Assembly: GCF_002943715.1 (NCBI RefSeq)
Contig: NZ_MQUA01000013.1
Span: 1,729,001-1,793,000 of the forward strand
Direction: 5' to 3'
Length of the DNA stretch: 64,000 nt
From: Polaribacter filamentus
Lineage (GTDB): Bacteria > Bacteroidota > Bacteroidia > Flavobacteriales > Flavobacteriaceae
A program made the position numbers and the translations under genes. The notes beneath the pieces are model-generated. The model worked only from the letters and a program-made list of their open reading frames with translations. It was not told the origin of the DNA and made no database searches. Each line of letters opens with the position of its first letter. The first letter of the stretch is position 1. Below are positions 17,318-25,747 of the stretch, in pieces.

Positions 17318-19471
17318 ATGTCTGAAATCATAGAAAAAATCATAGTACGGGTAAAAGAATCTTTAGTCAAAGATGTTGGAAGAGCTATTGCAAGAATCGA
17401 TCCAGAAGACATGAAGTTGATAGGCGTTGAAAGTGGCGATGTGATAATGATTGAAGGCAAACGAGCCACACCAGTCAAGATTATGCCTTGTTATCCAGAA
17501 GATAGGGATAAGAAAATAATTCAGATTGATGGCATCACCAGAGAAAATGCCCAAGTTGGGATTGACGAAAAAGTGAAGATTATTAAAACTACCTATCGTC
17601 AGGCTTCAAAAATAAAACTCAAACCTGATACAAAATCCAATTCCTTATACAAGGCTGATGATGTTAAATACATTGGCTCACTTATTAATGGTTTACCGGT
17701 AACAAAAGGAGATAAAATCAGAGCGACTCTTTTTGGGTCACGTTCGGTTGATTATACTGTAACCAGCATTAGTCCTGAGGGAGTAATACTGATACACTCA
17801 AATACAATTATTCAGCTTGAATCGGCTAAGCCCGGAGGAGAACAAAAAAGAAAGGTTTCTTACGAAGACATTGGAGGACTTGGACAACAGGTCCAACGCA
17901 TCAGAGAGATGATTGAACTCCCTTTAAAATATCCTGAGATTTTTGAACGGCTTGGAATTCAGCCGCCCAAAGGGGTTTTTATGTATGGTCCTCCCGGAAC
18001 CGGAAAAACTTTAATTGTTAGAGCTGTGGCTCATGAAACAGATGCCTATTTTATCAATATCTCAGGCCCTGAGATCATGGGGAAATTTTATGGAGAAAGT
18101 GAAGGGCGTATCAGAAAAATTTTCGAAGAAGCTCAGGCTAATGCGCCATCTATTATTTTTATTGATGAAATAGATGCCATTGCACCCAAGAGAGAAGATT
18201 TAGGAGGGGAAAAACAGGTAGAGAAGCGTGTGGTAGCACAATTGTTGTCACTAATGGATGGCCTGGAATCGAGAGGAAAGGTTATTGTTATTGGAGCTAC
18301 CAATATACCGAACTCCATAGATCCTGCACTCAGAAGACCAGGACGGTTCGACCGCGAAATTTCAATTTCTATTCCAGATAAAAAGGGTCGATTAGAAATT
18401 CTTCACATTCATACAAGGGGCATTCCTTTGTCGATGGATGTAGATATGGAGAAACTTGCAGAAATTACTCATGGTTTTGTGGGTGCCGATCTAGAAGCTT
18501 TAGCCCGTGAATCTGCGATGACTGCACTGCGAAAAATACTCCCAAAAATCGATTTCGAAATGGCAGAAATCCCTTACGAAATTTTAATGTCCTTAGAAGT
18601 TACCATGGATAATTTTATGGATGCGATGAAAGAAGTAGAACCTTCTGCTATTAGGGAAGTTTTTGTGGAAGTTCCCGACGTGAAATGGGAAGATGTTGGT
18701 GGACTTGAAGAAATTAAAGAAGCTTTAATGGAAACGGTGGAATGGCCCTTAAAATATGCAGATCTTTTCAAAAAATTTGATACCAAACCATCCAAAGGAA
18801 TTATCCTTCATGGTAAACCAGGGACAGGAAAAACCTATCTGGCAAAAGCACTGGCAAGCGAAAGCGGTGTGAATTTTATATCTGTAAAAGGACCACAGAT
18901 TCTTAGCCGCTACATTGGAGAATCAGAAAAAGGGGTTCGAGAACTTTTTAGAATGGCTAAACAAGCCTCGCCTTGTATTTTGTTTCTTGATGAAATAGAC
19001 AGCCTAACTCCTATGCGTAGTAATGATAATTCTGGGTCAGGAGTAATCGATCGGGTGATAGGCCAATTCCTTACCGAAATGGACGGCATCGAAGAACTTA
19101 AAGGAGTCATTGTGCTCGCTGCAACCAATAGGATAGATTTAATTGACCCTGCTTTGCTACGAAGTGGCAGGTTCGATTTGATATTTGAATTACCTCTTCC
19201 TGATTCAAGAACTAGAGAAAAAATATTTGGTATTCATACCCGAAATAAACCACTTGACAAAAATGTAAGCCTGAATAAATTGGCTTTAAAAGCAGAAGGG
19301 CTAACTGGTGCTGACATCGAATTTATTTGCCGCAAAGCCGCAATGCTTTCAATCCAGGAATTAGTTGGTAAAAATAGTGAAAAGGCATTTGAAAATACTC
19401 AGAATATTATAATTCTGATGAAACATTTTGAAAACGCAATTGCTTTGGTATTAGCCCAAATTAGGGAATAA
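17318..19471 (+). CDS. CDC48/VCP-type AAA ATPase with two ATPase rings
   Basis: 717 residues in the archaeal/eukaryotic CDC48 order. An N domain (about 1-185, double-psi barrel start [20 protein letters not shown]) is followed by D1 with Walker A GPPGTGKT at 224-231 and [10 protein letters not shown], and D2 with GKPGTGKT at 499-506 and [10 protein letters not shown]. Second-region-of-homology arginines are present ([16 protein letters not shown]). CDC48 pulls proteins out of complexes or membranes. It is uncommon in bacteria. It starts 3 bases after the ArsA-like gene. A job in remodelling GvpA or its aggregates is inferred from position. Confidence 0.9.
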   Translation: MSEIIEKIIVRVKESLVKDVGRAIARIDPEDMKLIGVESGDVIMIEGKRATPVKIMPCYPEDRDKKIIQIDGITRENAQVGIDEKVKIIKTTYRQASKIKLKPDTKSNSLYKADDVKYIGSLINGLPVTKGDKIRATLFGSRSVDYTVTSISPEGVILIHSNTIIQLESAKPGGEQKRKVSYEDIGGLGQQVQRIREMIELPLKYPEIFERLGIQPPKGVFMYGPPGTGKTLIVRAVAHETDAYFINISGPEIMGKFYGESEGRIRKIFEEAQANAPSIIFIDEIDAIAPKREDLGGEKQVEKRVVAQLLSLMDGLESRGKVIVIGATNIPNSIDPALRRPGRFDREISISIPDKKGRLEILHIHTRGIPLSMDVDMEKLAEITHGFVGADLEALARESAMTALRKILPKIDFEMAEIPYEILMSLEVTMDNFMDAMKEVEPSAIREVFVEVPDVKWEDVGGLEEIKEALMETVEWPLKYADLFKKFDTKPSKGIILHGKPGTGKTYLAKALASESGVNFISVKGPQILSRYIGESEKGVRELFRMAKQASPCILFLDEIDSLTPMRSNDNSGSGVIDRVIGQFLTEMDGIEELKGVIVLAATNRIDLIDPALLRSGRFDLIFELPLPDSRTREKIFGIHTRNKPLDKNVSLNKLALKAEGLTGADIEFICRKAAMLSIQELVGKNSEKAFENTQNIIILMKHFENAIALVLAQIRE

Positions 19472-19497
19472 AATATAATAAACCAAACTTTAATTTT

Positions 19498-20538
19498 ATG
19501 AAAACAAAAGGAATATACCTCTACGCAATTGTGCCTAATTCTTACAGCGAAGAGATGTTTAAATCTATTGAAAATATAGGAATTTATTTGATTCCTTATA
19601 AAAATCTATTTGCTATTGCTTCGGACCGAGATGAACACAAAATTGAGCAATTAGACCGCCAAGAACTTGGTCATTTACTTGTAGATCACCAAAAAAAAAT
19701 TGAATACTTTCAAAAAGTAGGTTTCTCGATGCTTCTTCCTATGCAAATGGGCACATTTTCGCAATCAAAAGCAGAGGTTTGTACCATCCTTCAAAATGGG
19801 TATGATTTAATTTTAGCCTCTCTCCAAAAGATAAACAACTTAACCGAATTTAATGTTGCTGCAGTTTGGGCAGATTTCTCGAAGACACTTGGTATGGTAG
19901 CCGACCATCCTGAAATTAGCGCTATGAGAGATAAATTAATAGAAAAAACTGAGAAGCCTACAGAAATAGAGCAAGTGGCCATAGGTATAAAAGTGCAGGA
20001 AGAATTAATAAACAAAAACACTCAAGTTGCCTTAAACATTGTTAATTCTCTGGCATCCATCTGTATTGATAAAAGAACACATGATACCATGAACGATGAA
20101 ATGGTGTTGAACTCTGCTTTTCTCCTTGAGAAAAATAACATAGAAAAGTTTGAGGAAACAATTAACCAGTTAGATAAAGAGTATAACGAAACATTAAATT
20201 TCAAACTGATAGGTCCACTGCCTTGCTATAGTTTTTATACCATTGAAGTAAAAAAAATAAATCACTTGCAAGTAATCCAGGCTGAAAAAGCGCTTGGTTT
20301 GACAAAAGAATCCTCCCCAGACGAAATAAAAAAAGCATACCAAGAAAAAGCAAAGGAATTACACCCAGATTCTAACCAAAAAAACATCAATCAGGAGGGT
20401 TTCACTAAAATAAATAAAGCTTATAAAATGTTGCTTGAATGTTCAGGACTAGCAAGGGGCACCTCTACAGAACATGTAACATCTGAACAAAAGCAAAGCG
20501 AGCTGGAAGACTTAATACTAGTAAAAATAAAGGAATAA
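19498..20538 (+). CDS. GvpF/GvpL fused to a C-terminal J domain
   Basis: 346 residues. Residues 1-250 are a GvpF/L protein (KGIYLYAIVPN at the start; FKLIGPLPCYSFYTIEV closing it). Residues about 262-315 form a J domain: AEKALGLTKESSPDEIKKAY, QEKAKELHPDSNQ with the catalytic HPD at 289-291, and FTKINKAYKML. GvpF/L proteins bind GvpA and other Gvps during nucleation. The J domain would activate an Hsp70, presumably the DnaK encoded at 25748-27535. This ties vesicle nucleation to Hsp70 action in one polypeptide. Confidence 0.92.
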   Translation: MKTKGIYLYAIVPNSYSEEMFKSIENIGIYLIPYKNLFAIASDRDEHKIEQLDRQELGHLLVDHQKKIEYFQKVGFSMLLPMQMGTFSQSKAEVCTILQNGYDLILASLQKINNLTEFNVAAVWADFSKTLGMVADHPEISAMRDKLIEKTEKPTEIEQVAIGIKVQEELINKNTQVALNIVNSLASICIDKRTHDTMNDEMVLNSAFLLEKNNIEKFEETINQLDKEYNETLNFKLIGPLPCYSFYTIEVKKINHLQVIQAEKALGLTKESSPDEIKKAYQEKAKELHPDSNQKNINQEGFTKINKAYKMLLECSGLARGTSTEHVTSEQKQSELEDLILVKIKE

Positions 20539-20539
20539 T

Positions 20540-21313
20540 ATGGAGAGAGACGGAAAATATATTTATTGTATTATTGAATCCGATTACGACATTAACCTTG
20601 GTCCAATAGGCGTGGGTGTCGACGGAGATTTAGTTTCTACTATAGGTTTTGATGGGGTTTGTATGGTGGTTAGTAACCACCCTATCAATGATTTTAAAAT
20701 GACCCCTGAAAATATGATCGCGCATCAAAAAGTGATTGAAGAAGTAATGAAAGAATTTGACAGTGTTATCCCAATAGGATTTGGTACAATCGCAGCAACT
20801 CCTGACGAAATACGCAACCTACTGAGCCGCAGACATAATGAGTTTAAAGAATTACTCTTGCAGTTTAAAAATAAAGTAGAACTCAATGTTTGTGGAACAT
20901 GGAAAAACATGAAAGACATCTACAATGAAATTGATAAAAAACATAGTAATTTGCAAAAAATTAGAAAGGAAATTGATAAACTACTTGATTTAGAAAAAAG
21001 AAATCTAAAAATTTCTGAAGCTGGTGTATTCGTGCAACAAGCACTCGAGGAAAAGAAAGAAGAAGAAGCAGACAATATTATTGATGTTTTTAGAAGATCG
21101 GTGTTCGATTATAAAGTTAATAAAACCAACGGAGATGATAAGTTTATGAATATTGCATTTCTTGTAAATAGTGGAAGAGAGAAAGAATTTGACAATATTA
21201 TGAATGATCTCGGAGTTAAATATGGGGATAGAAGTGATTTTGTATATTCAACTCAGTTACCAATTTATAATTTCGTTGATCTAAAAATATTTCCAGAAAA
21301 ATGGGAATTATAA
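20540..21313 (+). CDS. GvpF/GvpL family protein, copy 2
   Basis: 257 residues with the family opening DGKYIYCIIESDY and the segment MIAHQKVIEEVMKEFDSVIP, then the long helical middle and closing YNFVDLKIFPEK. One base separates it from the previous gene. It is most like copy 3 just downstream (shared GKYIY-II, NMIAH-KV-EEVM), so these two look like a tandem duplication. Confidence 0.92.
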   Translation: MERDGKYIYCIIESDYDINLGPIGVGVDGDLVSTIGFDGVCMVVSNHPINDFKMTPENMIAHQKVIEEVMKEFDSVIPIGFGTIAATPDEIRNLLSRRHNEFKELLLQFKNKVELNVCGTWKNMKDIYNEIDKKHSNLQKIRKEIDKLLDLEKRNLKISEAGVFVQQALEEKKEEEADNIIDVFRRSVFDYKVNKTNGDDKFMNIAFLVNSGREKEFDNIMNDLGVKYGDRSDFVYSTQLPIYNFVDLKIFPEKWEL

Positions 21314-21335
21314 AAAAACTTAATGGATAATAGAT

Positions 21336-22118
21336 ATGACTAGCAAAAACGAAATAGTAAATGAGGGGAAATATATTTATGGAATTATTAGACATGAAGG
21401 TCCAATAGACTTTGGTTTCATTGGTATTGGAAAACGATCTGATTTAGTTTACGGAGTCTATTTCAATAATATCTGTGCCATTGTTAGTAATTCTCCAATT
21501 ATACAATATGAAGTTAGACGAGTAAATATGATTGCGCACGAAAAGGTCTTGGAAGAGGTTATGAAACAATTTACAGTACTCCCTGCGCAGTTTTCAACAA
21601 TATCCGAACACAATAATGATGACGGAATCCTAAGAATTCTTGAGAAAGATTATAAAAAGTTTGACAAACTGTTAATTAAGATGGAAGGGAAAAAGGAGCT
21701 TGGACTAAAAATACTGGCCAATGAAGAACGAATTTATGAAAGTATTGTTGATAAATATGACGCAATTAAAAGCATGCGTAGAAAACTGATAAAACTGAAC
21801 CTTCCCCCCTCCCAAACACATTACGAACGGACAAAAATCGGGGAAATGGTGGCGGAAGCACTTAAAACGGAAATCGAAAACTATAAAAATAAGATTATTG
21901 ATTTCTTAGACCCATTTTTCGAAGACATAAAAATTAACGACAATTATGGAGAAATGATGATATTAAATGGTGCATTTCTAGTTAATAGCGATAATGAATC
22001 TAAATTTGATGAGGCTGTAAAAGATTTAGACGAGGAATATGGAAACTTTATGACCTTCAAATTTGTAGGAACATTGCCGCCTTATAATTTTGTTACCCTT
22101 GTAATAGATACTAAATAG
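21336..22118 (+). CDS. GvpF/GvpL family protein, copy 3
   Basis: 260 residues. Family marks are EGKYIYGIIRHEG, VNMIAHEKVLEEVMKQFTVL, MMILNGAFLVNSDNE and the terminal FKFVGTLPPYNFVTLVI. It lies between copy 2 and gvpG. GvpF and GvpL in other organisms are required for nucleation and contact GvpA; which of the five copies takes which role is not readable from sequence. Confidence 0.93.
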   Translation: MTSKNEIVNEGKYIYGIIRHEGPIDFGFIGIGKRSDLVYGVYFNNICAIVSNSPIIQYEVRRVNMIAHEKVLEEVMKQFTVLPAQFSTISEHNNDDGILRILEKDYKKFDKLLIKMEGKKELGLKILANEERIYESIVDKYDAIKSMRRKLIKLNLPPSQTHYERTKIGEMVAEALKTEIENYKNKIIDFLDPFFEDIKINDNYGEMMILNGAFLVNSDNESKFDEAVKDLDEEYGNFMTFKFVGTLPPYNFVTLVIDTK

Positions 22119-22125
22119 ATAGAAT

Positions 22126-22362
22126 ATGTTTTTAATAGATAGTGTCCTGCTAGCTCCTTTAAAAGGAGTTATTTTTATCGCAGAGAAAGTAAATGAAGTA
22201 ATAAATAAAGAAACGTCTGACGAAGGTACCATTAAAGAAAGATTGATGGGATTGCAATTGAAATTTGAAATGGACGAAATTGATGAAGAAGAATATGATA
22301 AAAGAGAGGACGAATTATTAGGCTTACTAGAAAACATCAGAAAAGAAAATAAAATAAAATAA
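22126..22362 (+). CDS. gvpG: Gas vesicle protein GvpG
   Basis: 78 residues, the usual size. The GvpG opening MFLIDSVLLAPLKGVIFIAE is followed by a charged helix with EDELLGLLENI. GvpG is a small accessory protein essential for assembly in tested systems, co-encoded with gvpF/L as here (7 bases after copy 3). Confidence 0.95.
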   Translation: MFLIDSVLLAPLKGVIFIAEKVNEVINKETSDEGTIKERLMGLQLKFEMDEIDEEEYDKREDELLGLLENIRKENKIK

Positions 22363-22373
22363 AATAGACCAAT

Positions 22374-22646
22374 ATGAGTAATATTATTGATGTAAAAAAA
22401 ACAGCAGTTAAGTTTCTGAAAGAGAATATTAATTGCCATCACATAACAGTAGTTAAAATACAAAAAATTCAAGAAAATTGGAATGCTGTCGCTGAGATAT
22501 ATGAAGACGATTCCTTTCTAAAATCAATGAATCTTCCAATGAAACAAATTAGAATGTTTTATTGGATTAAAATGGATGAGAAACTTGATATTATATTCTT
22601 TGAACGAATGAATTCCATGGAAGACATCGATATGAATGATGAGTAA
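22374..22646 (+). CDS. gvpO: Gas vesicle protein GvpO
   Basis: 90 residues. The GvpO core is present: ENWNAVAEIYEDDSFLKSMN, then IRMFYWIKMDEKLDIIFFER. GvpO is an accessory protein of vesicle formation in haloarchaea and actinobacteria. It lies 11 bases after gvpG. Confidence 0.9.
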   Translation: MSNIIDVKKTAVKFLKENINCHHITVVKIQKIQENWNAVAEIYEDDSFLKSMNLPMKQIRMFYWIKMDEKLDIIFFERMNSMEDIDMNDE

Positions 22647-22667
22647 TCTTACTAAACAAAAATTACA

Positions 22668-23447
22668 ATGATTACCAATCTTTTATATGTTTATTGTATT
22701 TCAAATAATCCCCTTATGGTGCCTAGTGAAATAGTATCCAGAGGACTAAAGTCTCTAATATTTAATGACTTTAACGTGCTTTATAAATTAGTTTCGGAAA
22801 GTGATTATACTGAAAATAATTTTTTAGATATCAAATGGTTGGAAACTAATTCAAGAAAACACATGGGGGTAATCATTGCAGCCATGGAGTTCGGCGCTGT
22901 GATACCCTTTAAATTTGGCACTATTTTTAATTCTAAAACAAGTTTGAAAAAATTTATCACAGATTACTCTGATTCGTTGGTTAAAAACTTCAAATATATC
23001 AAAGAAAAGGAAGAATATGCAGTAAAAATTTACTGTGATCGTAAAGTTCTACTTGGACGTATGGGTGAATTGAGTAAGGAAATAGAAAGTTTAGATAAAA
23101 CGATTGCAGCTAGCTCGCCAGGAAAAGCGTATTTACTAAAATCAAAAAAAACAGCTCTTTTAGAAGACGAAATGGACAAAATTTGTAGTGAGTATGGTCA
23201 AAAATATTATAATGAATTTAGTCACATGAGCGTCTCCTCTAATACTGCAAATTTACTTATGAAAGAATCTTCGGGAAGAACAGATACTATGATCCTTAAC
23301 GCAACTTTCCTTGTGAGCAATAGAAGTTCTGATGATTTTATAAAAAAAGCAAATGATTTTGCAAATGAAGATATACATATCGGATTTTGCGTTGAGACAA
23401 CAGGACCTTGGCCTCCTTTTAATTTTATCTCCATTAAAGAAAAATAA
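22668..23447 (+). CDS. GvpF/GvpL family protein, copy 4
   Basis: 259 residues. Family marks are LLYVYCISNN, MGVIIAAMEFGAVIPFKFGT, MILNATFLVSNRSSDDF and the end TTGPWPPFNFISI. The closing GPWPPFNF is shared with copy 5 and is a common ending of GvpF/L proteins. Confidence 0.93.
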   Translation: MITNLLYVYCISNNPLMVPSEIVSRGLKSLIFNDFNVLYKLVSESDYTENNFLDIKWLETNSRKHMGVIIAAMEFGAVIPFKFGTIFNSKTSLKKFITDYSDSLVKNFKYIKEKEEYAVKIYCDRKVLLGRMGELSKEIESLDKTIAASSPGKAYLLKSKKTALLEDEMDKICSEYGQKYYNEFSHMSVSSNTANLLMKESSGRTDTMILNATFLVSNRSSDDFIKKANDFANEDIHIGFCVETTGPWPPFNFISIKEK

Positions 23448-23449
23448 GA

Positions 23450-23680
23450 ATGAACGATATGGAAAAGAACACTGAAAATAATGATATACAGCACAACGAT
23501 ATAATCAATCGTTCTAAAGACTTCACCCTTTTAGAAATGCTCGACCGAGTTTTAAACAAAGGGGTAATCATAGCTGGAGATGTTGTTATTTCAGTGGCAG
23601 ATATTGATCTGGTATACCTGGGCGTTAAGTTGATGTTAAGTTCAGTTGAAACTATGGAAAAGTTAAAGGAGAATAAATAG
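23450..23680 (+). CDS. Gas vesicle shell paralogue, GvpS/GvpJ-type
   Basis: 76 residues: a polar 25-residue lead, then the GvpA-family core FTLLEMLDRVLNKGVIIAGD, VVISVADIDLVYLGVKLMLS and a short tail. Minor shell paralogues of this kind (GvpS, GvpJ, GvpM) help nucleation. The ATG at 23450 follows the previous stop by 2 bases; a second ATG at 23459 is also possible. Confidence 0.88.
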   Translation: MNDMEKNTENNDIQHNDIINRSKDFTLLEMLDRVLNKGVIIAGDVVISVADIDLVYLGVKLMLSSVETMEKLKENK

Positions 23681-23697
23681 TAACTAATAAGGTAGAC

Positions 23698-24447
23698 ATG
23701 GGTAAAATAATTTATTCCTTAGTACTTGTAAAAAAAGATTCGGAGAAGTTTATTAAACTTTTATCGAGTCTAAAAGGAATTTTAAGAGCTAATTTATCTG
23801 TCGTTTTATTTGGTGAAATTATGGCCATAGTGAGTGATATTAAAGAAACAAGTACTCTTACAGACAAATCAAATGTTGTTGAGTATGCTAAGGTTATAGA
23901 AATAGTGGCACAAGAATTTACAGTACTTCCTGTTCAGTATGGCTCAATTATGGAATCTAATGAACTAGTTCAAAACATGCTTAAAAAAAATTACTCTAAA
24001 TTTCACGAAAACCTTGAGAAAGTTGAAAATAAAGTTGAATTTGGATTAAAGGTTTTTTGCGATTCCAAAAAAATAAAGAAGGAACTAGTTACAAAGCTAG
24101 AGCTCGATTTAGTGCCAAAATCCATACAAGAACAAAAAATCTCAATTTATAAAGAATACATAGATAAAAAATTAAAAGAACATCAATTGGAAAAATTATT
24201 GTTAGAATATGTGGATACAATCATTCAAGACATCACTTCACGATTATCAAAAATGAATCCAATCCATAAATTTAAAAAAATGGAATCAGAATCAAAAATT
24301 ATAGATGCTGTCTTTCTGATTAAAAAAAGCAAACAAGAAGATTTGATTACTACTGTAAAAGATTTACAAAACAAACATACAGGACTTCGTTTAATGTTAA
24401 CGGGTCCTTGGCCACCTTATAATTTTGTAGATATTACCATAAATTGA
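23698..24447 (+). CDS. GvpF/GvpL family protein, copy 5
   Basis: 249 residues. Family marks are YAKVIEIVAQEFTVLPVQYG in the first third, a long lysine-rich helical middle, IIDAVFLIKKSKQED and the end MLTGPWPPYNFVDITIN. It completes a set of five GvpF/L proteins; most clusters have two or three. Confidence 0.92.
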   Translation: MGKIIYSLVLVKKDSEKFIKLLSSLKGILRANLSVVLFGEIMAIVSDIKETSTLTDKSNVVEYAKVIEIVAQEFTVLPVQYGSIMESNELVQNMLKKNYSKFHENLEKVENKVEFGLKVFCDSKKIKKELVTKLELDLVPKSIQEQKISIYKEYIDKKLKEHQLEKLLLEYVDTIIQDITSRLSKMNPIHKFKKMESESKIIDAVFLIKKSKQEDLITTVKDLQNKHTGLRLMLTGPWPPYNFVDITIN

Positions 24448-24454
24448 TTTTAAT

Positions 24455-24799
24455 ATGAGTGAAAATAAAATACTTTTTAATAGCGGATCATTTGAGGAGA
24501 TTTCAGAGGAGATGGAAAAACTAACAAATAATGAAAAATCCAAGCTTGAATTAGGTCCAAACAACGCTGAATCTGGTTTAGCCAAACTGGTACTCACCTT
24601 GGTTGATCTTATTCGTAAACTCGTAGAAAAACAGGCCATGAGAAGAGTCGACGGCGGATCATTGAACGATGACGAAATTGAAAGAATGGGAGAAACTCTT
24701 ATGAAATTAGAAATGAAAATGGAAGAGCTTAAAAAGCACTTTAACCTTACTGATGAAGACCTAAATATTAACCTAGGCCCTCTAGGTAACTTAATGTAA
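24455..24799 (+). CDS. gvpK: Gas vesicle protein GvpK
   Basis: 114 residues. The GvpK core ESGLAKLVLTLVDLIRKLVE then QAMRRVDGGSLNDDEIERMG then LMKLEMKMEELKKHFNLTDE is well kept. GvpK is a small conserved accessory protein needed for vesicle formation. It lies 7 bases after GvpF/L copy 5. Confidence 0.96.
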   Translation: MSENKILFNSGSFEEISEEMEKLTNNEKSKLELGPNNAESGLAKLVLTLVDLIRKLVEKQAMRRVDGGSLNDDEIERMGETLMKLEMKMEELKKHFNLTDEDLNINLGPLGNLM

Positions 24800-24824
24800 G
24801 GAATAAAGCTAAAAATATTTCAAA

Positions 24825-25511
24825 ATGAAGACACTGATATATGTTCCCATTATTCATTCAAGTGCCGACATGGGCTCCCTTGGAGATGAGCTTAAGCGCA
24901 AAACTGTTTCCAAACTTGGGGAAAATAAATGGCAAAAGCACGCAGATACTGTAAAAGGTTACTGGGAGGCAATTGAATACTATTTTGAAAACATTGATAT
25001 AGCTATCAAGGGGATAAAAATATATCAGGACGGAATGTTTGTTGATGGTGATTATGCAATGAAAATTATAGACGAAGGTATCAAATCAGGAAGCAAAAAT
25101 TCTGAAATTCTTTCAAATCTTATCGGTCAGGGGGCAATACTTATCAAGACGGAAGATTTTAAAATGGTCAAAGATGAATACGATGGACTTCAATCTATCT
25201 TAAAATCAAAAATCAATATCAAAAAACTTTTTTTGTTGCTCAGGTATAGGATTTTAAAACCCATATTTTTATTGAGAAGAGATAAATTTATTGCCAGCAG
25301 GATAGCCGAAACGCTGGGCCAGAAGGAAACGGGAATTCTTTTTATCGGAGCTTATCACAATATCATGAAAAGGCTGCCCAAAGATATTACCGTAATTGAA
25401 GTGAAGGAAATTGCAAAAATCAGAAAATATCATAGAGCAATTCAATCTTTTTCTAAAACTACACCCCATCAACTTAAACAACTTACACAATACATGATTA
25501 AAAGAGTATAA
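24825..25511 (+). CDS. Cluster-end protein, possibly TraB/ChaN-like fold
   Basis: 228 residues, no signal peptide. I do not recognise a named gas-vesicle family. The start (LIYVPIIHSSADMGSLG) and the late segment RDKFIASRIAETLGQKETGI followed by FIGAYHNIMKRLP recall TraB/PrgY-type proteins, where a GA-H segment closes the fold. That is a weak, remembered resemblance. It follows gvpK by 25 bases on the same strand, so it probably belongs to the operon. Confidence 0.45.
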   Translation: MKTLIYVPIIHSSADMGSLGDELKRKTVSKLGENKWQKHADTVKGYWEAIEYYFENIDIAIKGIKIYQDGMFVDGDYAMKIIDEGIKSGSKNSEILSNLIGQGAILIKTEDFKMVKDEYDGLQSILKSKINIKKLFLLLRYRILKPIFLLRRDKFIASRIAETLGQKETGILFIGAYHNIMKRLPKDITVIEVKEIAKIRKYHRAIQSFSKTTPHQLKQLTQYMIKRV

Positions 25512-25747
25512 AATTTTCATCGATTTTGATAGATATTAAAATTATATAAATAGCTGAATATCAAGCCGCCAAATGAATGCAACAATTTAATATTGATGCG
25601 ACTGCTATTGCACAAACAGCTTATGTACTAAGCGCTTGGATAGGGAAAAGCACTTTGTCTTATACGGGGATTTAAACATCAATATCGGTACATTAGGCAA
25701 TAATTAAGGAACAAAGTCTGACAAAAAACCATAAAAAATACATTATA
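25512..25747. other. Spacer with a small decayed-looking frame before dnaK
   Basis: A 33-codon frame from the ATG at about 25574 (MQQFNIDATAIAQTAYVLSA and onward, ending IGKSTLSYTGI) looks protein-like but is too short to identify. It may be a remnant. No convincing promoter was found; a GG-N10-GC pair at 25638-25651 fits sigma-54 spacing but not the flanking consensus. Confidence 0.3.

Noticed and set aside
25638..25651. GG-N10-GC pair before dnaK as a second sigma-54 promoter
   Set aside because: Spacing fits, but TTGGAT and AAGCA depart from the consensus, and it lies about 95 bases upstream within a stretch that looks formerly coding.
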